Of a stretch of DNA of 64,000 bases, positions 50,399 through 59,364 are shown in pieces. Location of the stretch: positions 1,679,001 to 1,743,000 of the forward strand of contig NZ_CP075566.1 in assembly GCF_018502625.1 (NCBI RefSeq). The letters run 5' to 3'. The DNA comes from Pseudomonas hormoni (GTDB lineage Bacteria; Pseudomonadota; Gammaproteobacteria; Pseudomonadales; Pseudomonadaceae). Every line of letters starts with the position of its first letter. Position 1 is the stretch's first letter. The position numbers and the translations under genes were made by a program. The notes under the pieces are model-generated. The model saw only the letters and a program-made list of their open reading frames with translations. It ran no database searches and was not told the origin of the DNA.

Positions 50399-51924
50399 TA
50401 CCGGAGTTGGAGGTGGGCACTCGCAGTGACTGCGGTCGAGGTTTGCCTGAGCTTGCGAGCCATCTGGGCATAGGCAACACCCAGCCCGGCCACCGACCAA
50501 TACACCACGGGGATAAACGTGATGCTGCTGACCGTCACGATGGTCACCATGATCCCGGCCAGTGTCGCCAGGAGTGCGCGTCCGAGCCGGCGTGTCTCAT
50601 CATCCTTGTCGGGAAACGAACGCATCGCCTTGCGGATGCCCAGCAGAACAGTGACGAAAAAAGCCACGAACAGCGTCAACCCGACCAACCCGACCTGCAG
50701 CGCCACGTTGATGTAGGTGTTCACGATATCGATGATGCCCTGGCCTTGAATCATGGACTGCATTTCCGGCGTGCTGCGGAAGTCGAAAGCGCCGAACAAG
50801 GGATTGCGCTGGATAACGATCATTGCGTTATCGAACAAACGTTGCCGGTACGTGATGTTCTCTACTTCGAGCGTGCCGATGAACGGTAGCAGGTCCAGAA
50901 TTTTTTGCCCGCCAGGCACGATGGCCAGCACTGGAAGGGCGAGCACGCCGGCGAGCGCCAGCAGCATCAAGCGTTTGGCCGCGCCGCGACCCGTGGCGAT
51001 GAACGCTGTGATCATGACGACGGCCCCGATCCAGGGGCCACGCGACAGCGGCGCGAAGAGTCCGCCAGCCAGCAAGAGAGCGCCAAGGCGTCGCTGGAAC
51101 TTGCTGCGCACACCTTCCTGCAAAAACAGGTACAGGCCGAGGGCGACGCTGACGACAAACCCCAGCGCAATGGCCTGGCCAGTGGTGGCGCTGGCGCGCA
51201 ACGAACCGCCACGGCTTAAGTAGCTGGACATTTCCCATTGCATGCCCAGGGCGTCCGTCAGCGCACTGTAGAGCAGCCAGCTCCGGGCAAATTCGAAAAG
51301 CCCGATAATGGACAACACCATGGCGGCGAGGACAAAGGCCAACAAGGCATCCTTGAAGTCGCTGAGGTTTTTCAGAGCCCGGCTGGCAACGTAGTAAGGC
51401 AGAAAAGCTTCGATGAACATGTAGACCGTTTGGCGCAACGTGTCGGTGAGCGTGGTTTCGCGCAGCAACAGCAGGCTCGTCAGCGCAAGGCCGCCGGCCA
51501 ACAGTTTGTCAGGCCAGGTGCGCCCGAAAGGCAGCGTGTCCGCTTGCCTGCGCAGCACGAAAAACGCCGGAAGCAAGACGCACAGGGACAGCAGGCGGAT
51601 ATGGTTGAGATCGAAGAAATAGTTGATCACGCCAAAGCCGGGAATCTGCGCCGACGCCGGCGGAACGAGAAACAGCAACATGAAGAACAGCGCCACGGGA
51701 TTGCGCTCGCGTTTTCGTGCAACCGTCAGCACCACCGCGGCAACGGCGGCATACACCCAGAAGCTGTGCGCGAAAAAAACCATCAGGGTCAACACGAACC
51801 ACAGATTGCGGCGACGGGTGAAGTCGTTGTACGGGATCAGGTCCTTTGCTGGTTGACGGGCAAGGGTAAAAACCGTGCCGGCGAGAACCAGAATGACGAT
51901 TAGCGCGCGTATATGCTCAGGCAT
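50398..51924 (-). CDS. O-antigen polymerase/ligase family protein (Wzy-like)
   Basis: A 508-residue inner-membrane protein with about eleven to twelve TM segments and the large periplasmic loop of the Wzy_C family. SRGPWIGAVVMI is the most conserved block, with NPLFGAFDFRSTPEM and DIVNTYINVALQVGLVGL after it. It would join lipid-linked repeat units in the periplasm. First gene of the leftward block, divergent from the flippase gene across 95 bp. Stop and hydrolase start overlap by one base. Confidence 0.88.
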   Translation of the reverse strand: MPEHIRALIVILVLAGTVFTLARQPAKDLIPYNDFTRRRNLWFVLTLMVFFAHSFWVYAAVAAVVLTVARKRERNPVALFFMLLFLVPPASAQIPGFGVINYFFDLNHIRLLSLCVLLPAFFVLRRQADTLPFGRTWPDKLLAGGLALTSLLLLRETTLTDTLRQTVYMFIEAFLPYYVASRALKNLSDFKDALLAFVLAAMVLSIIGLFEFARSWLLYSALTDALGMQWEMSSYLSRGGSLRASATTGQAIALGFVVSVALGLYLFLQEGVRSKFQRRLGALLLAGGLFAPLSRGPWIGAVVMITAFIATGRGAAKRLMLLALAGVLALPVLAIVPGGQKILDLLPFIGTLEVENITYRQRLFDNAMIVIQRNPLFGAFDFRSTPEMQSMIQGQGIIDIVNTYINVALQVGLVGLTLFVAFFVTVLLGIRKAMRSFPDKDDETRRLGRALLATLAGIMVTIVTVSSITFIPVVYWSVAGLGVAYAQMARKLRQTSTAVTASAHLQLR

Positions 51925-51980
51925 GAATTCATGAACTTATTGAATGGTGAGCGAAGCATAGTGGATTGCCTGATTGCGGC

Positions 51981-51986
51981 TATAGT
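51981..51986 (+). promoter_or_regulatory. Probable -10 box of the flippase operon
   Basis: TATAGT lies 34 bp before the flippase ATG in the 95-bp divergent gap. No good -35 is seen at the right distance, so activation or another sigma factor is possible. Confidence 0.3.
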
Positions 51987-52019
51987 AACGTTCGTGCAAC
52001 AGAGTCCGGGATTGATGTT

Positions 52020-53396
52020 ATGCCTTCAATTGATATATCGCCATCGTTGAGCCTGCGCAAGCGAGCGATATTCGCCGGGGCATGGAATCTCGGGGCACTT
52101 GTCACTTCTCAGGCCATGCGCCTGGGCGGCAACCTGATCATGGCTCGTCTGCTGATGCCGGAGATGTTCGGCATCATGATCATCGCCACCACCGTTTCGG
52201 TGATCATCCATTTGCTTTCCGATGTCGGTTTGCGCCAGAACATCATCCAGAGCCCGCGGGGTGACGACCCGGTATTTCTCAATACCGTGTGGACCGTGCA
52301 GATCGTGCGCGGTTTTGTCCTGTTTGCCACGACACTTCTGATCGCAGGCTTCGCCTGGTTTGCGCAGTCCATCCATCTGTGGTCGCCCGAATCCACCTAT
52401 GGTGCACCCGAGTTGCCGCTGGTGTTGGCCATTACCGGTTTGTCCGCGATCATCTATGGTTTTCAGTCGACAAAAGTCGACGTGGCCGTTCGCTCATTCC
52501 AGCAAAAGAAAGTCGTGCTCGCCGAGTTTGCATCCCAGATTGCCGGCCTGCTGGTGATGCTGGTGATCGGTTACTTCACCCGGTCTATCTGGTCGCTGGT
52601 GGGGGCGGGTCTGGTCTCCGCTCTGGTCAGCCTGCTTCTGGGGCATTTCTGGTTTCCGGGCCCGCCTAACCGTCTGCTGTGGGATCGTAGTGCGCTCCAG
52701 GAGCTGGTCGTCTTCGGCCGATGGATATTGTTGTCTTCGGCAGTGGGCGTACTGGCCATGAATGGCGATCGCATCTGGTTTGGCGGCAGCATGTCGGCCG
52801 CCGAACTGGGTGTGTACTCCATTGCCGTGCTGATTCTGGGGGCTATTACACTCGGTGTGCAGAGGCTGGTTGGCGCCGTGGCGTTGCCCGCCTTTGGCGA
52901 AGCGGCAAGAAGCAATGACACCGTGCGGCTCCGCTCTTTGTATGATCGCTTCAGACTGATTGTCGACATCGCCTTGCTGTTTATCACCGGACTGTTGTGG
53001 GTCATCAGCCCACTGATCATCCACTGGTTATACGATGAGCGTTATGCCGAGGCCGGCAGCATGATGGCCATTCTTTCACTGTCTTTCTTCACATTGCGCT
53101 ACGGCGTGGCGCATCAAGCCTGGCTTGCCTTGGGGCTCACGAAGTACCAGGCCATGGATAACATCATTCGCGCCGTCTCGTTATGGGTGTTGCTGCCTCT
53201 GCTGCTGGCCTTGGGCGGAGTGAAATATGCGATTTGGGGTGTCGCGCTGCATACGTTTCCTACACTTGTGCTAATTGTTTATGTGAACTGTCGGGTGGGG
53301 CTGTTCGATCTCAAACGCGAGCTTGTTGTGCTGCCAATGTTGTTGGTCGGGGTGTTGTGCGGGGAGTTGGTGCTGGGCATTGCCGAATGGCTTTGA
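52020..53396 (+). CDS. Oligosaccharide flippase (Wzx-like, MOP/Polysacc_synt family)
   Basis: A 458-residue inner-membrane protein with 12-14 hydrophobic segments. The start GAWNLGALVTSQAMRLGGN and LIMARLLMPEMFGIMIIATT is typical of polysaccharide flippases of the Polysacc_synt_3 type. It would move the lipid-linked repeat to the periplasmic face for the Wzy-like polymerase on the opposite strand. ATG 52020 is chosen, 18 codons into the open frame. First gene of the long rightward operon. Confidence 0.9.
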   Translation: MPSIDISPSLSLRKRAIFAGAWNLGALVTSQAMRLGGNLIMARLLMPEMFGIMIIATTVSVIIHLLSDVGLRQNIIQSPRGDDPVFLNTVWTVQIVRGFVLFATTLLIAGFAWFAQSIHLWSPESTYGAPELPLVLAITGLSAIIYGFQSTKVDVAVRSFQQKKVVLAEFASQIAGLLVMLVIGYFTRSIWSLVGAGLVSALVSLLLGHFWFPGPPNRLLWDRSALQELVVFGRWILLSSAVGVLAMNGDRIWFGGSMSAAELGVYSIAVLILGAITLGVQRLVGAVALPAFGEAARSNDTVRLRSLYDRFRLIVDIALLFITGLLWVISPLIIHWLYDERYAEAGSMMAILSLSFFTLRYGVAHQAWLALGLTKYQAMDNIIRAVSLWVLLPLLLALGGVKYAIWGVALHTFPTLVLIVYVNCRVGLFDLKRELVVLPMLLVGVLCGELVLGIAEWL

Positions 53397-53517
53397 TTTG
53401 AACGAGGTCACTTGCTACTTCAACGCCTTGACGCAACGTCATCCCTCGGGGGAGTGATGGGGTTTGATGTGTAGCTGAAAATACAAACGCAATCTTAATG
53501 TCGTGGGGCTTTGAATC

Positions 53518-53712
53518 ATGAGTGAACTTGATTTGAATACCTCTGTGATGGGGCGCAGAGATTTCCTCCAGGCGTTTGCATTATTGAGTCTTGGGGGGAT
53601 GACATTTGGATTGTCCTCGCTCCTTGCTCCGCCTTCTTCTGAAAAAAACGGGTTTGTCGTGGTCAACGGCTGGGTGTTGCCTGCCCAGTATTTTCGGCAA
53701 ACGCGCACATGA
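53518..53712 (+). CDS. 64-residue twin-arginine signal protein
   Basis: A very small protein: SVMGRRDFLQAFALLSLGGM is a textbook Tat signal (RR-D-F-L followed by a moderately hydrophobic stretch), then about 30 residues (PPSSEKNGFVVVNGWVLPAQ). Its last codons overlap the GMC oxidoreductase start by 4 bp (ATGA). The oxidoreductase has no signal of its own, so this may be a partner that carries it across the membrane, as the small subunits of gluconate and related dehydrogenases do (inference). Confidence 0.75.
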   Translation: MSELDLNTSVMGRRDFLQAFALLSLGGMTFGLSSLLAPPSSEKNGFVVVNGWVLPAQYFRQTRT

Positions 53713-55172
53713 TCAAAGATTACCAATCGCAGAAAGAACTGCGCGACCGCTATGACTTCTGCATCATCGGTGCCGGGCCGGCGGGCATCACGCTGGCGCT
53801 GCGCCTGGCCGGGAGTGGTCGGCGCGTGCTGCTGATCGAGGGCGGGGGGCACGAATATTCGCAGCCCTCGCAAACCCTCTACAACTGCACTTCGACAGGC
53901 ATGAATGTCTACGCGGAAGAAACACGCCTGCGCTTTCTCGGCGGCACGTCCAACCACTGGGCGGGGCGTTGCCGCCCCTTCGAGAAGTCAGACTTTGACG
54001 TGGCCCCTCCCGTCAATGTGCCCGGCTGGCCCATAGCGTTTTCCGAGATCGAGCGTTATCTGCCAGCGGCCATGGCCATTGTGGATCTCCCGACGGATTC
54101 CGGATTCAAGGCCATTAATGCGTCCATGGATGGCAACGACTTTGTAGCGGATCGTTTTTTGCTGAGTCCGCCGACGCGGTTTGCACAAAAATACGCCAAG
54201 GATCTTCAAGAGACCGAGGGGCTCGATGTCTTCATCAATTGCAACTGTGTCGATCTTGAGTTTGATGACAAGACCGGCCGCATCACCTCCGTCGTTGTGT
54301 CGGATTACGCCAGGCACCGAGAGCGAGTGACGGCAAAACAGTTCATTCTGGCAACGGGCGCCATCGAGAATGCCAGGCAGTTGATGAACAGTGAATCGCT
54401 GGCAACCGCCGGTGTCGTCAGCAAGGACGGCTTCGTCGGCAGATGTTTCATGGAGCACCTGAACCTCGACCTGGGGACTTTCATCCTGGGAGAGGGGCAG
54501 AGCCCCGAGCCTCGACAATACTTCACGACCGATGCGTTTGTAGCGCAGTTTCAGTCAGGCAAAGGGAATGTGTCTGCTGCGCTTCTGGCGCAAGTGCAGG
54601 CCTATGGGCGAACGGCGGCCATCAAGGACTTTTTGGAGAACCTCGCCTGCGATGTCGGCCTGGCGCACAAGATCGATTTCATTACCCACTTCAATTGCCC
54701 CGGGGATGGGGTGATTACCACCCTTATCGAACAGTTTCCCAACCGCAACAGCCGTCTCACTTTGCTCGAGGAACGGGATGCATTGGGGATGCGCAAGGTC
54801 AACATCAATTGGGAGCTGGTCCCCGAAGACAGGCATACCATCAAGTCCATAGGGCTGGAGGTGGCTAAGTGTTTTGCCGAGACGGGACTGGGCTTCGTCA
54901 AGCTGGATGAGTACGTCTATGACGTCGCAGTGCCACTGAAAGTGGCGCCCCACGCGCATCATATGGGGACTACACGGATGGCCTCGACGCCTGAGTCCGG
55001 CGTGGTCGACGAGAACTGCAAAGTGTTCGGCACCGACAATCTTTACGTGGCGGGCAGCAGTGTTTTCGCTACAGCCGGTGCGAGCAATCCGACCATGCCT
55101 CTTATACAGCTTGCCCTGAGGCTGGCAGATCATCTTAATCATCAAGCGGGCCCGGCGAGCAGATACTCCTGA
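53709..55172 (+). CDS. GMC-family FAD oxidoreductase
   Basis: A 487-residue flavoenzyme. The dinucleotide fold GAGPAGITLALRLAG is at 21-35, and the FAD loop is LGGTSNHWAGRCRP. The catalytic pair is probably His417/His418 (HAHHMGTTRM) and Asn460 (GASNPTMPL), with AGSSVFATAG before it. GMC enzymes oxidise alcohols or sugars. Membership in an EPS operon suggests oxidation of a sugar or sugar precursor of the polymer. No signal peptide; translationally coupled to the Tat peptide gene. Confidence 0.88.
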   Translation: MIKDYQSQKELRDRYDFCIIGAGPAGITLALRLAGSGRRVLLIEGGGHEYSQPSQTLYNCTSTGMNVYAEETRLRFLGGTSNHWAGRCRPFEKSDFDVAPPVNVPGWPIAFSEIERYLPAAMAIVDLPTDSGFKAINASMDGNDFVADRFLLSPPTRFAQKYAKDLQETEGLDVFINCNCVDLEFDDKTGRITSVVVSDYARHRERVTAKQFILATGAIENARQLMNSESLATAGVVSKDGFVGRCFMEHLNLDLGTFILGEGQSPEPRQYFTTDAFVAQFQSGKGNVSAALLAQVQAYGRTAAIKDFLENLACDVGLAHKIDFITHFNCPGDGVITTLIEQFPNRNSRLTLLEERDALGMRKVNINWELVPEDRHTIKSIGLEVAKCFAETGLGFVKLDEYVYDVAVPLKVAPHAHHMGTTRMASTPESGVVDENCKVFGTDNLYVAGSSVFATAGASNPTMPLIQLALRLADHLNHQAGPASRYS

Positions 55173-55247
55173 TACTACAATCAAAAAAACCGGGGTGTAT
55201 CTGGCTCTGGCACGGACGAGAATCGAAGGATTTGTGAGGCTGACAGG

Positions 55248-55859
55248 ATGATAGGGCTGGCAAGGCGTGCTGTAAGTTATTACGTCAACAAAACGGGGCG
55301 GGGACGCTGGCTCTTTAAACGGTTTTGTAATCCTGACGGGTTCGAGTGGGCTCGATATCTGGCGCGCTGGGGATCGCTGCATTCCGTTGGCAGCAATGTG
55401 TGGATCAATGTCGGGTGCAATATCGCTGACCCTTCGCTGGTGCGTCTCGGCAACAACATCGCTTTATCGGATTGCACGCTGTTCTGTCACGATGGAGCTG
55501 TTTTCTTCTCCACTCTCTACAACGTAAAACTTGATTCTGTCGGCCCCGTCGACATCCGTGACAACTGTTTTGTCGGGCATGGTGCGATCATCATGCCGTG
55601 CGTGACCATAGGTCCGGGTTCAATTGTCGCCGCAGGTGCTGTTGTCAGGAAAGATGTTCCGCCTGGTGTCGTGGTCGGGGGCAATCCAGCGAGAGTTTTT
55701 TGTACCGTTGAAGAGCTGATGAAAAAATTCGAGGCGCGTTGCAACGACTATCCGTGGATGGACGTGATCAGAGAGCGCACCGGTTCCTATGATCCAGGTT
55801 TGGAGTCGGCGCTTACGGAAATGCGAGTGCAGTACTTTTTTGGCGAGCCACCAAAATGA
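55248..55859 (+). CDS. Hexapeptide-repeat acyltransferase (LbH, acetyltransferase-like)
   Basis: A 203-residue protein. After a ~60-residue N-terminal part, the left-handed beta-helix runs from NVWINVGCNIADPSLVRLGN to VGHGAIIMPCVTIGPGS, followed by VAAGAVVRKDVPPGVVVGGN and PARVFC, the usual end of the acetyl-CoA-binding coil. It probably O- or N-acetylates a sugar of the repeat unit. GAGG nine bases before the ATG. Its stop overlaps the next start by 4 bp. Confidence 0.87.
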   Translation: MIGLARRAVSYYVNKTGRGRWLFKRFCNPDGFEWARYLARWGSLHSVGSNVWINVGCNIADPSLVRLGNNIALSDCTLFCHDGAVFFSTLYNVKLDSVGPVDIRDNCFVGHGAIIMPCVTIGPGSIVAAGAVVRKDVPPGVVVGGNPARVFCTVEELMKKFEARCNDYPWMDVIRERTGSYDPGLESALTEMRVQYFFGEPPK

Positions 55860-56812
55860 CCCATACCCCCCTTGATGTGCTGGTGGTCAACTACAACACC
55901 GCGAAGCTGTTGCAGCCCATGTTTGACGCATTACGCCAGCCCAACAGTGCGGATCCCACGCGCTATCTGGTCGTGGACAATGCCTCGGCCGATAACTCCC
56001 TGGAGCGCCTGGAAAACGTTTGTCCGGAAGCGTTGCTGCTGGCTAATGAAAAAAACGTGGGTTTTGGTCGTGCCAACAATCAACTGGTTGAACACCTGCA
56101 GGGCAAGTATGCCTTGCTCATCAACACCGATGCTTTCGTTGCCGCGGACACCCTGAACAAGACGCTCGATTACATGGAGGCTCATCCGGATTGCGGTGTC
56201 CTCGGTGTTCGACTGGTTGGACGAGAGGGTGATCTGCAGCCCTCTTGCCGCTATTTTCCGACGCCATTGAACGTCTTCCTCTCGCGTACCGGGCTTGAAC
56301 GTTTTTTTCCGGTGGTGAAAAGGGTCGACGACATGGAGTGGGATCACGCCTCGGTCCGTGAGTGCGACTGGGTCCCTGGCTGCTATTACCTGATCCGCCG
56401 TGAAGTCATCGATCAGGTGGGCTTGTTCGATCCGCGCTACTTTCTTTATTACGAGGAGGTCGATCACTGCAAGCGCGTCAAGCAGGCCGGCTGGAAGGTG
56501 GTTTATTACCCGGATACCACGGTGGTGCATATCGGCGGAGAAAGTGCCAAGACGGTTGTCGAGCTCAATGCGGTCAGTCGACAGATACCCAAAATGCAGA
56601 TCGAAAGCGAGCTGTTGTATTTCCGCAAGCACCACGGTCTGTCCGGTCTGGCCTTGCATATGTTTCTGGTGTGCCTGGGGGATCTGATTCTGGCGCTCAA
56701 GGCGGTATTGAAAGGTCGCGGCCGAGCCGCCATCGGTGCGTGCTGGCAACATACGCGTGCCACCTGGGCGCTGCTGCGCGAGACCAAATTCGCTACCCAA
56801 CCAACACGGTAG
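55856..56812 (+). CDS. Family 2 glycosyltransferase (rhamnosyltransferase-like)
   Basis: A 318-residue GT2 enzyme. The N-terminal nucleotide-binding strand is LDVLVVNYNTAKLL, the metal site ALLINTDAF (DxD-like), and the acceptor region CDWVPGCYYLIRREVIDQVG with DPRYFLYYEEVDHCKRVK, a pattern of WbbL-like rhamnosyl/deoxysugar transferases. Cytosolic face, possibly with a C-terminal membrane association (FLVCLGDLILALKAVL). Overlaps both neighbours within a tight operon. Confidence 0.9.
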   Translation: MTHTPLDVLVVNYNTAKLLQPMFDALRQPNSADPTRYLVVDNASADNSLERLENVCPEALLLANEKNVGFGRANNQLVEHLQGKYALLINTDAFVAADTLNKTLDYMEAHPDCGVLGVRLVGREGDLQPSCRYFPTPLNVFLSRTGLERFFPVVKRVDDMEWDHASVRECDWVPGCYYLIRREVIDQVGLFDPRYFLYYEEVDHCKRVKQAGWKVVYYPDTTVVHIGGESAKTVVELNAVSRQIPKMQIESELLYFRKHHGLSGLALHMFLVCLGDLILALKAVLKGRGRAAIGACWQHTRATWALLRETKFATQPTR

Positions 56813-56820
56813 AGCCATTC

Positions 56821-57372
56821 ATGTTCGAAAACATACGTGCGGACTTGCGTGCATACGCGGGTGATTGGGGGGCTCAGGGTTTCTGGGTGATGCTGGTTTA
56901 TCGCTTCGGACGCTGGCGCTACGGTGTGCGGCCGGCGTTGTTGCGCAAGCTGCTCTCCTTTATCTACAAAGTGCTCTACAAACTGGTGCAGATCCTCACG
57001 GGCATCGAGCTGCCCTGTGAAGTCGTGGTCGGACGCAACTTTGTCATCGATCACTTCGGCGGCATCATTATCAGTGGGTATGCGCAGTTCGGCGATGATT
57101 GCCGGATCCGCAATGGCGTGGTCGTGGGGCTGAAGAATGTGAATGAGCCGATCGCCCCGGTGATCGGCAATAACGTTGATATCGGCACCGGCGCCAAGGT
57201 GCTGGGCAATATCCGCATTGGTAACAATGTCGTGATCGGTGCCAATGCCGTAGTGCTGACCGATGTACCGGATGACTCGGTTGCCGTGGGTGTGCCCGCC
57301 ATTATCAAGAGAAGGCAGTCGGCAGAAGCAACAGCAAGCTCCCTGGACACTTCCGACTGCGACGCCAAGTGA
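56821..57372 (+). CDS. Serine O-acetyltransferase-like hexapeptide acetyltransferase
   Basis: A 183-residue protein. The N terminus FENIRADLRAYAGDWGAQGF and the middle IDHFGGIIISGYAQFGDD with VIGNNVDIGTGAKVLGNIRI are close to serine acetyltransferase (CysE/EpsC-like) trimers. His in IDHFGG is a likely catalytic base. In EPS operons such proteins usually acetylate the polymer's sugars, not serine. The start is ATG 56821; the upstream open frame belongs to the GT2 gene's other frame. Its TGA overlaps the next GTG. Confidence 0.87.
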   Translation: MFENIRADLRAYAGDWGAQGFWVMLVYRFGRWRYGVRPALLRKLLSFIYKVLYKLVQILTGIELPCEVVVGRNFVIDHFGGIIISGYAQFGDDCRIRNGVVVGLKNVNEPIAPVIGNNVDIGTGAKVLGNIRIGNNVVIGANAVVLTDVPDDSVAVGVPAIIKRRQSAEATASSLDTSDCDAK

Positions 57373-58355
57373 ACCCCATGGCGATCGGCATGGGTGTCGT
57401 CGTTATCGGTCGCAACGAAGGCCTGCGGCTTGAGCGTTGCCTGGCTTCGCTGGTGGGTGCGGCGGAGCAGGTGGTCTATGTCGACTCTGGATCAACGGAC
57501 GATTCGGTGCAGATGGCGAAGGCGCTCGGGGTCGAGGTGGTCGAGCTGGATATGTCGATCCCGTTTACGGCGGCCCGCGCGCGCAATGAAGGCTTTGCCC
57601 GCCTGCAACATCTGCTGCCGGCGATGCGTTACGTACAGTTTGTCGACGGTGATTGCGAGGTTGTCGAAGGCTGGTTGTCCCGGGCACAGGCCTTTCTCGA
57701 TACCCGACCTGAAGTGGCGGTGGTCTGTGGACGGCGCCGCGAACGATTTCCGCAACGCTCGATTTACAACTTGTTGTGTGATCTGGAATGGGACACGCCG
57801 ATAGGCGAGGCGAAGGCCTGCGGTGGCGATGCGTTGATGCGGGCGGATGCTTTCGCCGCAGCGTCGGGGTTTCGAGCGGACCTGATCGCCGGGGAGGAAC
57901 CCGAATTGTGTGTGCGCCTGCGGGCGAATGGATGGAAGGTCTGGCGTCTGGCTGAGGAAATGACCTTGCACGATGCGGCCATGACCCGCTTCGGCCAGTG
58001 GTGGCGGCGTACATTACGCGGTGGCCATGCCTTTGCCGAAGGTGCTTTTTTGCATGGGGCTGCACCGGAGAAACATTGGCTACGGGAATCACGTCGTGCC
58101 TGGTTCTGGGGCTTGGGTGTGCCGCTGGCGACGGTGATCGCCATGTTGATGCTGGGCTGGTCAGGGCTGCTTCTGCTGCTGGTCTACCCCTTGCAAGTCG
58201 TGCGCCTGGCTCGCCGGGGCGGTAGATCAAAGCGCGAAAACTGGCTGCTGGCTTTATTCCTCGTGCTGGGAAAATTTCCCGAGATGCTCGGACAAGCCAG
58301 GTTTCTTCTGAACAGATTCGGCACCGGCAAAACCGCGTTGATCGAATACAAGTGA
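57369..58355 (+). CDS. Family 2 glycosyltransferase
   Basis: A 328-residue GT2 enzyme: VVVIGRNEGLRLERCLASL, VVYVDSGSTDDSV, the metal motif QFVDGDCEV (DxD) and GEEPELCVRLRANGWKVWRL. Two hydrophobic helices near the C terminus (LGVPLATVIAMLMLGWSGLL, LLLLVYPLQVVRLA) anchor it to the membrane. It starts at GTG 57369 overlapping the previous stop; an ATG three codons on is possible. Adds one sugar of the repeat unit. Donor unknown. Confidence 0.9.
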   Translation: MNPMAIGMGVVVIGRNEGLRLERCLASLVGAAEQVVYVDSGSTDDSVQMAKALGVEVVELDMSIPFTAARARNEGFARLQHLLPAMRYVQFVDGDCEVVEGWLSRAQAFLDTRPEVAVVCGRRRERFPQRSIYNLLCDLEWDTPIGEAKACGGDALMRADAFAAASGFRADLIAGEEPELCVRLRANGWKVWRLAEEMTLHDAAMTRFGQWWRRTLRGGHAFAEGAFLHGAAPEKHWLRESRRAWFWGLGVPLATVIAMLMLGWSGLLLLLVYPLQVVRLARRGGRSKRENWLLALFLVLGKFPEMLGQARFLLNRFGTGKTALIEYK

Positions 58356-58362
58356 GACGTCC

Positions 58363-59352
58363 ATGAATAATTGGCTGCTGTTGAAAAGCGTGTTTTCCCT
58401 GCACGCGGGCTATTCGTTAAGAGCCTTGAAAAACAAGCTTAAATTATTGGTTTTGATTGGACAGAACTGGTCAGGGCTCAATGTGTTTTTGGGGCGCATG
58501 TCGAACGCCCTGGGCAAGTCCGGTGTCGAGAAGTTGGGGCGCGATTGTGTCGGTGTCGTTCATTGGCCCTACATCAGTAAAAACTGGAACGCTCAGGACA
58601 GATTAGGCGTGCTGGCTTCGCATTACGAAGTCATCACAAAAAGCTGCCCGCAATTATTGCTGTTCGGGCGAAGCGAAAGTCTGGTGTTGAGTGACTTGTC
58701 GGAATTCTCCGCGGGTTGTTTCCTGGTGCTGGATCGTCCGACGTGGTTCATGCGGGAAGGGGAACTGGTACTGAATTTGTTTCAAGGCGATCTGCGCATC
58801 GCATCCCTCGCGTTCACCTTGTGCCGCACAGACACTGAGGTGTGTATTTTTATCGGCGCCGTTCAAGGGATACACAAAGGCGTGGAGAGTGATCTGTCGT
58901 TGAGTATCTACAGGGACCTGACAAAAGATTTTGAAGGGCTGCGGCCAAGAAGCTTTCTGATCGAAGCGATCAAATACCTTGCCATCAACCTCGGCGTTGA
59001 AAAAATCTATGCAGTAGGGGATGGGTATCGCCACCATCGGCATCCGTATTTTGGTGCTGAAAAAAGTCAGGACCTGGCGGCAAATTACGACGTGATCTGG
59101 TTGGAGCACGGCGCGACGCCCTCAGCGCGCGAAGACTTTTTTGAGATTCCCATGGAACCGTCCAGAAAACCGCTCGACAGTATTGCTTCAAAAAAACGTG
59201 CCATGTACCGCCGACGCTATGAGCTTCTGGATGACACGTTCAGAAAGATCGACAGCGTGTTGTCAGCCAGTTACAGCAAACAGCGTGACGTTCCTGATAG
59301 CCGTACGACAGTGGAATCACCCGCAGCAATAACCCTCCGCAACGACAACTAA
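58363..59352 (+). CDS. DUF535 (VirK/YbjX) family protein
   Basis: A 329-residue protein of the VirK/YbjX family: FLVLDRPTWFMREGELVLNL, FIGAVQGIHKG, RPRSFLIEAIKYLAINLG and VEKIYAVGDGYRHHRHPYFG. No signal peptide or TM helix is evident. Family members affect virulence or envelope traits in enteric bacteria but have no known activity. Its AT-richer composition and atypical codon use relative to the flanking GT genes suggest a separate origin. Third position from the end of the operon block. Confidence 0.78.
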   Translation: MNNWLLLKSVFSLHAGYSLRALKNKLKLLVLIGQNWSGLNVFLGRMSNALGKSGVEKLGRDCVGVVHWPYISKNWNAQDRLGVLASHYEVITKSCPQLLLFGRSESLVLSDLSEFSAGCFLVLDRPTWFMREGELVLNLFQGDLRIASLAFTLCRTDTEVCIFIGAVQGIHKGVESDLSLSIYRDLTKDFEGLRPRSFLIEAIKYLAINLGVEKIYAVGDGYRHHRHPYFGAEKSQDLAANYDVIWLEHGATPSAREDFFEIPMEPSRKPLDSIASKKRAMYRRRYELLDDTFRKIDSVLSASYSKQRDVPDSRTTVESPAAITLRNDN

Positions 59353-59364
59353 GCCTGGGTTCCT

